64,000 nucleotides of DNA. Origin: Ustulina deusta. Its lineage: Eukaryota; Ascomycota; Sordariomycetes; Xylariales; Xylariaceae. How positions within the stretch are numbered: the first letter of the stretch is position 1; each line of letters begins with the position of its first letter. The position numbers and the translations under genes were made by a program. Positions 24,800 to 34,488 of this stretch are shown here, in pieces. The DNA lies in the NCBI GenBank assembly GCA_023159155.1, contig JAJNNX010000018.1:1-64000 (forward strand), given 5' to 3'. The notes beneath the pieces are model-generated. The model saw only the letters and a program-made list of their open reading frames with translations, did not search any database and was not told the DNA's origin.

Positions 24800-25512
24800 A
24801 TGGTACAACCAGCCCCTCTTGTGACCCCGCGATCCAGCCATAACTCAGCGCTAACCACCGCCCTCAGAGCTCCGAAGCACGACTCTACACGTTCTCGCAG
24901 GAGACGAGGGAGCACCTGCGCAAATTCAGATTGACTACCTCGCGTGCCACCGGTCCGCAAGCTGTTATTTGTATGTACGTCTCTACGATACGATCCCGCT
25001 GCCGCTTGCGCATGTGTGGCATGTCAGTCATTCAGGCGAGCTGACACATCTTCGTGCTGCCAACAGACTTGATCGATAAGAAGACACACGAAATTAAACA
25101 GGATGAAGACAAGGTAGTCTACAAGTCTCTCGAAGAGATCGCCGAAGACCTGCCCGACAACTCGCCGCGGTATATATTGCTCAGCTATCCACTAACTCTC
25201 GTGCGTGTCTCCCCCCCCTTCGTGTTCTCTCGCCGGGCCGTGCAAGATAGGCAAGATAGACAAGATAGTATCCATATACAGGGCAAATGGTGTAGAGCTG
25301 TCAGTCGCTGATTCTCGACGTAGCCATCTGGTCGCCTTTCCGTCCCCTACGTCCTCCTATACTACCTGCCTACGACTTGCAATGCCGAAAGTCGTATGAT
25401 GTACGCCGGCGCGAAAGAACTGATACGGAACACAAGCGAGGTCGGAAAGGTAGTCGATATCGAGAGTGCCGAGGACCTGGAGGAGATCCCAAACAGGCTA
25501 GCAGTGGAATAG
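24800..25512 (+). CDS. Glia maturation factor (GMF/Aim7-like) ADF-homology protein
   Basis: Four exons reconstructed from family resemblance and splice sites: 24800-24802 (the ATG alone), 24868-24970, 25067-25200 and 25324-25512, giving 142 residues, the normal GMF length. Introns of 65, 96 and 123 bp begin GTACAA, GTATGT and GTGCGT and end in AG after CTAAC/CTGAC/CTGAT-type branch sites. The joined frame gives the conserved openings S-E-A-R-L-Y-T-F, Y-L-I-D-K-K-T-H-E-I, R-Y-I-L-L-S-Y-P-L-T-L, S-V-P-Y-V-L-L-Y-Y and M-M-Y-A-G-A-K-E-L. GMF proteins are small actin-depolymerizing-factor homologues that bind the Arp2/3 complex, remove branches from actin networks and restrain nucleation at cortical patches. 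No single open frame covers it, so simple ORF calls miss it. It converges with NBP35, 262 bp away. The first donor (GTACAA) is the least certain point. Confidence 0.9.
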
Positions 25513-25774
25513 AGCAGATGATCAAGGATCAAGAGTCGAGGATCGGGGAGGTATATTATAGTTTACAGATATGTAAACTGTAGGGCTGGGCGTTGGTGCT
25601 CTAAAGAGCAATTAACAGATATAAATCTGCCTCGGGGTCTACTCGACGCCGATAGTGTTTGGTGATGGGATCACCAATAAGCTCCCATTCGAGTGCCAGT
25701 AACGCACATATTCGGAATATAGATTTCTCGCAGTTTTGCAGCTTGGTTGTCTTCTTCCATTAGTGTAGTGAACT

Positions 25775-26794
25775 CTAGTCATCTGGTAAAACTTCTTCAC
25801 CAATCTCCCTGGCTAACCCCTTCACGACCCGCTTGAGGGCCTTGCATGCTGGGCTGTCTGGATAATGGTCGAAGAAGCTCTCGCCGTAATCACAGGCCAT
25901 CCCTATCCTCGGATCCAGCGGTACCTGGCCCAAAAACGGTATGTCCACCTCTTTTGCTAGCGCCGCGCCACCGCCCGTCGTTGCCCTGAAGATCTGGTTC
26001 TCGTGCGTGCATTTGGGACACACGAATCCACTCATGTTCTCCACTAGGCCAAGTATTTTGATGCCAGCTTTTCTGCAGAAATCGATCTCCTTTCGCACAT
26101 CGAGCAGCGCCACTTCCTGTGGCGTCGTGACCATGATAGCTCCATCTATCCCACTCTCCTTCAAGAGGCTGTTGACGCTGAGATGCTCGTCGCTTGTGCC
26201 GGGCGGGGTGTCGATGAGCAGGAAGTCCATGTCACCCCACTCGACGTCCTTGAGAAACTTCTTGATCAGGCCGTTCTTCTTGGGCCCGCGCCAGATGATG
26301 GCGTCGTCGCGGTTCGGCAGCATGAACTGGATGCTCATGACACCGAGATTGTCGGTCACCCAGACGGGCGACCAGCCGGAATTGCTGACGTGGATGGTCT
26401 CGTCCTCGACACCCATCATCTTGGGGATGCTCGGCCCGCAGATGTCGGTATCCATTATCCCGACGGTGCGCGCCTCGTCCGTCGCGAACGCGTGCGCAAG
26501 CAGGCTCGTGAACGTGCTCTTGCCCACACCTCCCTTGCCGGATAGCACGAGAACCTTGTGTTTCACCCCGGCCAGCCGAGCTGCGATGAGCGGGAGGTCC
26601 GGGTCCGGCCCTTTCGGCGCGCTCGCGCAGATGGCCTGGTTTGGACATCCGGCGCACGAGTCTGCCTTCCCGGCCGCTTCGGATTCGGGGCCGGGACAGT
26701 GCTCGGGCTCGGGCGCCACGAGCTGTGGGCGCGCTTTCAGCGGGTTGTCGATGATGTCCTGGACGGGCTCCGGTTCTTCGAGAGATGGCGCCAT
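25775..26794 (-). CDS. NBP35: Cytosolic Fe-S cluster assembly P-loop ATPase Nbp35
   Basis: Single exon, 339 residues. The N-terminal cysteines C33, C47, C50 and C56 are the ferredoxin-like 4Fe-4S site that separates Nbp35 from its partner Cfd1. Residues 86-94 are the deviant Walker A of the Mrp/NBP35 family (GKGGVGKST). C259-P-K-C262 is the CXXC that holds the bridging cluster between subunits. With Cfd1 it forms the scaffold on which cytosolic and nuclear Fe-S clusters are built before transfer by Nar1 and the CIA targeting complex; it is essential in yeast. All key residues are present and the length is usual. The start is the first Met of the frame and fits the family's Met-Ala-Pro opening. 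It is divergent from HOS3 (871 bp between starts) and convergent with the GMF gene. Confidence 0.96.
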   Translation of the reverse strand: MAPSLEEPEPVQDIIDNPLKARPQLVAPEPEHCPGPESEAAGKADSCAGCPNQAICASAPKGPDPDLPLIAARLAGVKHKVLVLSGKGGVGKSTFTSLLAHAFATDEARTVGIMDTDICGPSIPKMMGVEDETIHVSNSGWSPVWVTDNLGVMSIQFMLPNRDDAIIWRGPKKNGLIKKFLKDVEWGDMDFLLIDTPPGTSDEHLSVNSLLKESGIDGAIMVTTPQEVALLDVRKEIDFCRKAGIKILGLVENMSGFVCPKCTHENQIFRATTGGGAALAKEVDIPFLGQVPLDPRIGMACDYGESFFDHYPDSPACKALKRVVKGLAREIGEEVLPDD

Positions 26795-27665
26795 GGCCTC
26801 GTTTTGTTTTGTCTCTGGGATGTTGCTTTCGAATACGCGAACGACCCTATCTAGCTAGATGTTTGTTGCGGAGAAAAGAGGGCAATAGTCCCAGAGGCCC
26901 CAAATGTATAACAACAATTGCGCTCTGACGAGGGCGGCGAGTTGTTGCTTATAAATTCATAAAGACTGGTTTGGATGCCATGTCGCAAAAACAATGGGGT
27001 CTTCTTCTGCGGCGGGGCTCTCTTTCTGTATCCGCGACTATGCAGAATGGTGCTGGAACCCACTCGTTCGCGTTGGACCCATTCTCCAGACTCTATCTGC
27101 AGACCATTTGAACTAGGCGACAGTGTTAGTCTGTTTATTCCGACACCCATCCATGGAATAATTCGTTCGATAAAAAGTCCGTTGTCGGCGCTGAGACATT
27201 GGTTGGGTGGCGATAACCAACTGATAAGGCCTCAGGCACGACGTCAGTCAGACCAGATTCTACGCATAGGATGGAGGGGTAGGAAACTTAAGGTTGTTTC
27301 TGGGTACACAGCTTTTGGTGGGGGGGGGGCTTTAGTTGCAGAGACCCAAAAGTTTAACTGGCGGGGCGCATGCCTTAGGCAGTACCTAAGGGAGGTAAAT
27401 TTGTAGTGTCTGTATACCCACTAGATAAAGTCGCGTTACGCGCCAGGGAACCTTGGAACTTTTGTTTGCTTTCGCAACATCTCCAACACTTGATTGTATC
27501 GTCCCTTTTTCATGGCGACATCTCAACATTACAACTAGGTTTTGACTAACAATATATTTTGGAATTTCTCGCCAATATCACCAGCCACGGAAGCATTCCA
27601 GGCTAACTCATAGACTTTCTCTGAGATCAACCTCGAATTATCCGCATGTCCAGCCAACTCCGATC
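26795..27665. promoter_or_regulatory. Shared divergent promoter region of NBP35 and HOS3
   Basis: An 871-bp spacer between two divergently transcribed genes. Short open frames here overlap each other and resemble nothing. A run of nine G at about 27,319-27,327 is the only low-complexity spot. I cannot define binding sites. Confidence 0.5.
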
Positions 27666-27714
27666 ATGTCTTCCCCTGAGCACAGTCAAGCTCAACCTAT
27701 ACCAACGTCCGTAA
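27646..27714 (+). promoter_or_regulatory. Short upstream reading frame overlapping the HOS3 start
   Basis: An ATG at 27,646, 20 bases before the HOS3 ATG and in another frame, opens 22 codons that end at TAA 27,712-27,714, past the HOS3 start. If the transcript leader includes it, ribosomes that use it cannot reinitiate at the main start, so it would damp translation. The leader's extent is not known from sequence. Confidence 0.3.
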
Positions 27715-30700
27715 ACAACCCCCACGCCAACAAAAACAACAACAATAACCATGACCACGACCTTGTACACTCACTCAGCCGACTTTCTCTGTCTACCTCT
27801 CCGCACTCGAAATCGAATGCACCGTCACAGCCTACTGGCGAGCGACGACGCTCGTCCATTTCTCCAAACACTACAGCACCTCCCCGCAGTCCGTTAACGA
27901 AAGCAAACGTCAATAGAATAGCCGCTGATGCTCCGTTTCCATCCCCGGGTCTTATCCGCAAGGCATCGATGAACTCTCTTCGCTCAGCTAATGGTGGCAC
28001 GCCGAGTCGCACAACCTCGCGCAGGGGTAGTTCTACCCCTTTCCTCTCCCCGACTGTTGCAAAATCTCCGACTAGCCTCCTCGCGGGTTATGGAGAGGCG
28101 GTGGAGGAAAGACCCCCGCGCACAGCTGCTTCGGTAGCAAGCCTTTATCTCGCCAAAGAGTTGGAGCATTTGCACAGCATCGCCTCTGACCAGTCTGCCG
28201 AGACTATTGTGATTCTGCATGACGACTGCTACGGGCACCGATACTCGAGACCACGCGCATCGAAGAACCTACTGAGCACCATCGTCGAGCGACCTGAGAG
28301 GATTCAGGCTAGCGTTGTTGGTGTGTCGCTGGCATATGTACGATTGGGCGAGAGACACTGCGAAGGAAAGCATCCTATTCACGCGAACCTGGATCCAAAG
28401 ACGCTTCCCGGCATTCCTTTTCGCATTCACAAGACCACTCGTAAAGTCGCTATTTCATCCGCTGTAGTAACGAATGTCCACGGTACGAAATGGATGGAGG
28501 AGTTGAAGATCATGTGTGACTCGGCCGAAGCAAAACTTGCGCTCAATGGGAATGAGCTTCGACGGCCTGAGATGAACCGAGGACCTGACGCAGAACCCCC
28601 GCAACACTTTCACCAAGGTGATCTTTACCTATGTTCAGAGTCCCTAAATGCGTTTGAGGGGGCATTAGGTGCTGTTTGCGAAGCTGTCGATAATATCTTT
28701 TCTACGTCGCCTCACAGACGTGCCTTTGTTGCTGTACGACCACCCGGGCACCACTGTTCTGCTTCGTTTCCGTCCGGTTTCTGCTGGGTAAACAATGTCC
28801 ACGTCGGTATTATGCATGGAATTTTGAATCATGGGTTGACCCATGCCGCTATTGTCGACTTTGATTTGCATCACGGAGACGGCTCGCAAGCCATCGCTTG
28901 GCAACACAACAAGCGTGGTTTAGCCAAAAATGCCGCCGCCTGGAAAAAAACATCGATTGGGTATTTTAGTGTGCATGATATCAACTCGTACCCCTGTGAA
29001 TACGGCGATGAAGAGAAGGTCAAGAACGCCAGTTTGTGCATTGATAACGCCCACGGGCAGAATATATGGAATGTGCACTTGCAGGAGTGGAAGTCGGACG
29101 TGGAATTCTGGAAACTATACCAATCCAAGTATTCCATCTTGCTCGAAAAAACTGGCAACTATCTCCGATTGCAAACGGAACGGTTTCGCGCTGCTGGTCA
29201 GGTGCCAAAAGCTGCCATCTTTATATCTGCCGGATTCGATGCGAGTGAATGGGAGGGCGCTGGGATGCAACGACATAAAGTGAATGTGCCGACTGGATTC
29301 TATGCTCGGCTTACGAGAGACGTGGTCCGGCTTGCATCCGAGGAAGGACTTAGTGTCGATGGACGTGTCATTAGCGTCCTAGAAGGTGGTTATAGTGACA
29401 GGGCTTTATACTCGGGAGTGTTCAGTCATCTGAGTGGTCTGGCAGGAGTCGAATCTATGGTACCTAAGGAGGAAGGGTCATATGGCCTCGGCCACGAAAT
29501 GGGCGACAGAGTCGGGCCATTCAGTAGACGAAGCACTTTAAACGAGAGCGATTTGAAGTCCTTGAAGTCTTGTGAATTCCCATATGACCCGAACTGGTGG
29601 TCTGTCTCTGAGCTCGATCGCTTTGATGCTGACAAACTAGCTCCCCCACCCGAGCCTAAAAAGACGCGGACTATCACACCAGGAAATTATTCTTCGCCGA
29701 CGCAATCGTCAAGTGCAAAGATGACTGAGGTGGCTAAGATTCGCCGTAGTCTGTCGAGTCTTCCATCTTCTCAGACGATTATGCCTAGGTCGCCGACGCC
29801 ACCACCACCCGATATTTCTTGGACTACTGCGGCGCACGAGTTGAGCAAACTCCTTATTCCAGGCAGTCGACAGGTTGACAGCTGCACACATGCGGAGCTT
29901 AATACCGAGGCTACAAAGGCCAAAAAAGGTCGTCAGTCTCTCCAGGCTACTATAATTGACGCGAGCGACGCCCCAGCCGCTCCTACCAGGATGTCTCTTC
30001 GTGAGAGGAAACCAGTCAGCTATCTGGATGATGATGATTATCAATCACGGCGCAAAACTGTCGCAGGGCCGGCGGTTCTCGCTACATCGAAGGTGTGTCT
30101 AGAATCTCAAACGTGGGACTTTATACTCAAATCTCTGCAGGCGTCAGCTCGAGGTGCTCCATCGCAAACCGAAACGAAACATCCACGACAGGCCAATAGG
30201 AGGCTCAGCGTGGCCTCTTCCCTTAGTACTGTTGCGGATGTGCAAATGCCTAGTAATGCTACCGCTCGGCCAGGTAGTTCCTTAAGTGTGCGGCCCAACA
30301 CTTCCATGAGCGTCCGTACACAGTCGTCTACGGTTGTGAATACTAAGAAGGGTCGCCCGGCAGCACCTCCAAAGAAAGACGGCGGCAGAGCGCCTCGTGC
30401 GCCTCGCAAAACAAAACCAGCTACAGTAAAAGTTGAAGCAGGGTCATCTTCTGCAACCACACAAACCTTACCCAACACCAACGACGGGAATGGCCCGCTG
30501 CCTCCAAAGAGTCAGACCACCGTAGCTAAAGCCGGAAATTCGTCTACAGCAACTACGACTCCAACAGATCTCGACCAAATCACAAACGGGATGAAGAAGA
30601 TCAAAATTAATGTTCTGACAAAGGAGCAGAAAGCAGCGAGGTTGAAAGCCAATGCAGAGAAGCCCGCAACTGATGATATACCCGCACCCAAGGAAGAAAA

Positions 30701-31313
30701 CCCCTCGAATGAGCAGCCACCTTCCCCACCAACCTTCATGCAAGCTCAATCTAATCCAATGCCCTCTGACTTTGGGAGCATTCAAGACCCTACTTCCCCA
30801 ACTGCAGTCGAAGTTCACTCTCAACAGAAATGTGCTACACCGACAAAATCCAAATTTGAGACAGCAATTCCAAAGACACCCACTATCATAAGCCCCACTG
30901 AGCCAAGCCCATCTTCAACACCCTTTGCATCAAGCCCTCTGGTTCAACCTCCTCCTGAACCTATTCAAAATATAGATCTCTTTGTTCCGTATCAGCCCGA
31001 CGGCCCTCCGCCAAATGCACTTCCTATTCAGAGGCCAATTCAGATCCTAGAGCCGAATACCGGGACACCAGCTAGGCCAAACCCCATACAACATCCTAGG
31101 CTGCATTCTTACTCGGTCCCTGTAAGTCCAGTACGAAGGGGAGGGCATGGTTTCACAGCGACATCCAGCATTCCTTTTTCCCCTGGACCTGTTCCAAATG
31201 CTCAATCGAGATTTAAAGACGATGTTCCTGTTTTACCCCGACCTACCGCCAAGACTGAAGATATTGACTCCCAAACATGGGAAATTCCCGAAACACCGGA
31301 ACACCAACACTAA
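27666..31313 (+). CDS. HOS3: Histone deacetylase of the Hos3/HosB type
   Basis: Single exon, 1215 residues. After a Ser/Pro/Asn-rich N-terminus (about 1-170) comes a deacetylase domain (about 175-600). It has P-P-G-H-H-C near residue 360 (active-site His pair), D-F-D-L-H-H-G-D-G-S from residue 398 (zinc-binding Asp and His), S-A-G-F-D-A-S-E (second zinc Asp) and E-G-G-Y-S near residue 573. All catalytic positions are present, so it should be an active zinc-dependent enzyme removing acetyl groups from histones. The long insertions and large size distinguish Hos3/HosB from Rpd3 and Hda1. The C-terminal half is low-complexity, rich in Pro, Ser and Thr with basic patches, and probably disordered; it may guide chromatin binding. 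Its neighbour on the right, facing it, is Arb1, another chromatin-silencing factor. Confidence 0.95.
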   Translation: MSSPEHSQAQPIPTSVNNPHANKNNNNNHDHDLVHSLSRLSLSTSPHSKSNAPSQPTGERRRSSISPNTTAPPRSPLTKANVNRIAADAPFPSPGLIRKASMNSLRSANGGTPSRTTSRRGSSTPFLSPTVAKSPTSLLAGYGEAVEERPPRTAASVASLYLAKELEHLHSIASDQSAETIVILHDDCYGHRYSRPRASKNLLSTIVERPERIQASVVGVSLAYVRLGERHCEGKHPIHANLDPKTLPGIPFRIHKTTRKVAISSAVVTNVHGTKWMEELKIMCDSAEAKLALNGNELRRPEMNRGPDAEPPQHFHQGDLYLCSESLNAFEGALGAVCEAVDNIFSTSPHRRAFVAVRPPGHHCSASFPSGFCWVNNVHVGIMHGILNHGLTHAAIVDFDLHHGDGSQAIAWQHNKRGLAKNAAAWKKTSIGYFSVHDINSYPCEYGDEEKVKNASLCIDNAHGQNIWNVHLQEWKSDVEFWKLYQSKYSILLEKTGNYLRLQTERFRAAGQVPKAAIFISAGFDASEWEGAGMQRHKVNVPTGFYARLTRDVVRLASEEGLSVDGRVISVLEGGYSDRALYSGVFSHLSGLAGVESMVPKEEGSYGLGHEMGDRVGPFSRRSTLNESDLKSLKSCEFPYDPNWWSVSELDRFDADKLAPPPEPKKTRTITPGNYSSPTQSSSAKMTEVAKIRRSLSSLPSSQTIMPRSPTPPPPDISWTTAAHELSKLLIPGSRQVDSCTHAELNTEATKAKKGRQSLQATIIDASDAPAAPTRMSLRERKPVSYLDDDDYQSRRKTVAGPAVLATSKVCLESQTWDFILKSLQASARGAPSQTETKHPRQANRRLSVASSLSTVADVQMPSNATARPGSSLSVRPNTSMSVRTQSSTVVNTKKGRPAAPPKKDGGRAPRAPRKTKPATVKVEAGSSSATTQTLPNTNDGNGPLPPKSQTTVAKAGNSSTATTTPTDLDQITNGMKKIKINVLTKEQKAARLKANAEKPATDDIPAPKEENPSNEQPPSPPTFMQAQSNPMPSDFGSIQDPTSPTAVEVHSQQKCATPTKSKFETAIPKTPTIISPTEPSPSSTPFASSPLVQPPPEPIQNIDLFVPYQPDGPPPNALPIQRPIQILEPNTGTPARPNPIQHPRLHSYSVPVSPVRRGGHGFTATSSIPFSPGPVPNAQSRFKDDVPVLPRPTAKTEDIDSQTWEIPETPEHQH

Positions 31314-31807
31314 TCCTACTCCTCTTCCTTTACTCCTCAGGGCTCCAATTTAGTTTCTCCTTAATCGGGTCCCGAGTAAAATGGGGGGATTCTCGTTTTG
31401 TCAAAGAGGGGGAGTTACGAACCTCGGTAATTAGAAGACTGGGGGGACACACGAGGCGTTTAGGGCGGGTTCTGTTAGTTATCCTTTTCGCTTTTGATAG
31501 ACCAGATGTTCGTTGTTGGCCCCTAGCCTTGTTCCTTACGATACCCTTTACCTTCTTGATCATACCAGACGTTTTCTTGGCTCCTGTTCTTTTATCAGCT
31601 CTTCCAGAGCTAGATCTTGTATTGAGTAGAAATTAAAATATCACGAGATTTGCAATTTACCTTGGCGCTTCAGCTCTCATGAAAGTTCAGATGCGGGCAA
31701 TGATACCCGAGATCGCAAGCACTAAGTTCATATTCAATCTAAATCTATAATCAGAAGCCTATTATTGTTGTTATTGTTGTTGGTGTTGTTGTTGGTGTTG
31801 TTGTTGG

Positions 31808-31841
<34 letters not shown>

Positions 31842-32701
31842 GAGATTCCACCAGTCTCGTCACACTATATCGAGCATGTTGCAAGGCGGGAGAAGCGTAT
31901 TGAGGGGTCGTTCATGCTGTAGCACTGGGCCAGGAAGCAAAACAGCTAGTGGACGAGGGGGGAAGCTTATTTGGCATTAGAATACCGCAGGCACTTAGAG
32001 AGACTTTGACGTAAAACCATTATACACACATATCAACACTTGGATTGTTTGCTGAGAGTGTAGGTCCTCCTGCTTGACTCTTACAGCGTCGCCCAACTTC
32101 AGGGGGTAGATAAGTACCTAGATATATGGTAGGTACATGCGTTTAGGTAATTAATTACATAGGTAATCAGGACACAGGCAAAAATGGATATTTTTTTAAA
32201 TGTAGGCGCACTAAGAAAACCCGGCGGGAAAGATCCCATCAATTAGGCTTTTCAATTCACTTTGTCTACCGTAGATATTTCAAAGTAGATGTTTTGGTTT
32301 ATTTCTTCACTATTTAATGTGTAACTTTTCTTTTCTCTCTTGGGATATCAGCACTGGATCGGTGGGCGGTTTAGTATCACTATTGGACCAGGATTATAGG
32401 AGGCAGCAAAAGATTCGATATGAAGTAAACAATCAACGTCAATCAATAACCATCATTTGCTTTGCGGCTAGTGTCTATCTAGGTATCGACGAGTATTGCA
32501 TTCGTCAAAGTCGCATCATCATTACGCCATTTTATCCGCAAATTGAGGCAGCCTGTAACGGCCGCATCATCTCACTGTCATTTTATGCTCACCTCGTACT
32601 AATACCGTCTATCCCGTGAATCTTGCCATGTGCCATACCTCATGGAGTGTGTTGCGTTTGAGAACGAGTATGAAGTCCAACTGCATGGTTATAGACCCAA
32701 C
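31314..32701. other. Intergenic between the converging HOS3 and Arb1 genes
   Basis: No gene supported. It contains the TTG-type microsatellite and downstream sequence of both genes. A 100-codon open frame at 32,317-32,619 has no recognisable similarity and I do not call it. Confidence 0.5.
31761..31842. repeat. TTG/TTGGTG trinucleotide microsatellite
   Basis: About 80 bp of TTG and TTGGTG repeats following HOS3. The Leu/Val run it encodes on the plus strand is an artefact. Confidence 0.9.
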
Positions 32702-34488
32702 CTACTCGTCAACCGGCATTTCTGCGGCCATAATCCTCTCCTCGGCATTTGGATCATGAATCGAAGGAGGTGGGCGCTCATTGGGGACGGGGTCTTTCCA
32801 GTTTGCCATTAGATACTGAGGCAAGAAGGTGTCAAAGGAGACGCGTAGGTCATGCACCTCTTTGATGAAAAGGAGACCGATATCAAGCTCGCACATGGTC
32901 ATATGAATCTTCATACCGACCTCAAACTTTGCCAATAGCTCGTCCTCAAGGACAAATTCCTCTTCCTCGGCATTGCTAAAGTCGACCTCCTCCGGGCGCG
33001 GCATATTACCCCACCCATGCGCAATTATAGCCGGTACCACACGAATGAACCCAGCGGGCTTGAGCTTGCTATTCATCTTTGTATCTGCAAGTTGCTCACT
33101 TACTACCTTTTTGTCCCTGTGGCGGGGTCGCTCGATTTTGAGAACTTGGTAGGTCCTATCTATCGTAGAGATAACCTTAATCGTTGTTAGGTCAGCAGCC
33201 TCGAGGATTTTCAGCTTGACTTGTTTCGCTTTCTCGCTCAATGGCCACACGAGAGTAGTGTGATTGAATTGAGCGAAAGCCTCGGAGTTCTCGCCCTGGT
33301 CGAGATGCTTTATCTGACCCTCGCAGAACAAAGAGCGGGCGGCGCGGTTGAAGCCACCAGGAAGTTCCAAAGTCAGTTCGTGTATGTAGCGGAGTTCTGT
33401 TGGGGCAATATCGCAGACATTTCGGGCTGCCACAATGTTGCTAGTATATTCGGGGCAGACATCATGCATGAGAACGTAGTTCAGGAAGTTCTTGATTAGG
33501 CCCGCAGCTTTTTGGATAGCCATCCGATCAGACATGTACCAGTCGATTATGGTCCGGGAGCTACTGGGCGCATTAACTCGCCGAGAAAGAAATAAAAAAA
33601 ATTTAAAAAAAATAAGAAGAAAGAAAGAAAGAAAGAAAGAACTCAATACTTGAACTCACAGAAATCCTTTGACGACTGCTTCGAAGTCGACCTCCCAATT
33701 CTCGGTATTACTGGCATCGTAGAAACGACTACCACTCCCACCGATAAAATCGACAGCAGTCATGATGCGGATCTGCTCAGTATCTGCCTCAGCCATAACA
33801 TCTCTGTCATCAGCCATGCCAGTAAACCGACGCCGTGAGCTATCGATACCACCTAGAAAGAGGTATTTGTCGAACATGGCCGTACGCTGTGAGTCTAGAC
33901 GCCGACGAGCTCGAAATCGCTGTATGCATTCTTCAATACGGCTACAACAAGTCAGGCAAGTCCTCGTAGTTAGATTTTGAGCAAAACTCACTCAGTAAAT
34001 GGTCGCACGCTATAAGCCTATTAGCTTAAACACCCCATCATGAAATGGAACTGCACTTACGGATCGTAAAGCTTCTTGTTCTCTGAAGCTTCCGCAGGCC
34101 TCATCGGGGCATCGGCATAGTACTCTGGAAATGGGCGTTAGAGACTAAGTTTCTGCACCCTGCGGATAGACTCACCCTCGAAACCGGTGATATTCCTGCG
34201 GCTTTTTGGAGTTTTCTTCGATTTCTTCTTTTTTTTCTTCACCCCTCCTTGAGCATCAGCGCCTTCTGCCACTACTATGGTCGGCTCATCTTCACCGGCT
34301 GACTCATCGGCTTCACTCTTAGCCTTATTGGTGCCATCCTCGACCCCGCAAGCTATATGCAAGCCAACGCTGTCTTCTCCCAGAGAACTAGGAGTGGTGC
34401 CAGGTCTTTGGGGCTGTGCGACCTTCTTCGTGGTCGTCACTGGCTCCTCCCCATCCTTGGTAAACGAGTCCGCAGGTAGCTCCGCCAT
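32702..34488 (-). CDS. arb1: Argonaute siRNA chaperone (ARC) complex subunit Arb1
   Basis: Five exons on the minus strand: 34488-34176, 34124-34061, 34009-33992, 33941-33660 and 33563-32702, giving 512 residues. The introns are 51, 51, 50 and 96 bp, with donors GTGAGT, GTAAGT, GTGAGT and GTGAGT and AG acceptors. Joined segments give G-F-E-E-Y-Y-A-D-A-P, P-F-T-D-R-I-E-E-C-I-Q-R and the long conserved Arb1 block with M-F-D-K-Y-L-F-L-G-G and V-V-K-G-F-L-S-S. Residues before about 100 are acidic and low-complexity with a Lys run. In fission yeast Arb1 binds Argonaute with Arb2 in the ARC complex, holds duplex siRNA, and is needed for RNAi-directed H3K9 methylation and heterochromatin. Its presence implies that this fungus keeps nuclear RNAi functions. 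The third exon is only 18 nt, and the last intron carries a GAAA run. The start is the first Met of the frame. Confidence 0.92.
33609..33641. repeat. GAAA microsatellite within the last Arb1 intron
   Basis: Tetranucleotide GAAA repeats (TTTC in the transcript), which form an extended pyrimidine tract upstream of the last acceptor. Confidence 0.85.

Noticed and set aside
25941..26858. Plus-strand open frame of 305 codons
   Set aside because: It is the antisense shadow of NBP35, whose motifs are complete on the other strand; the peptide is Ser/Pro-rich and resembles nothing.
31765..31980. Small Leu/Val-rich 'membrane protein'
   Set aside because: It is produced by the TTG microsatellite downstream of HOS3.
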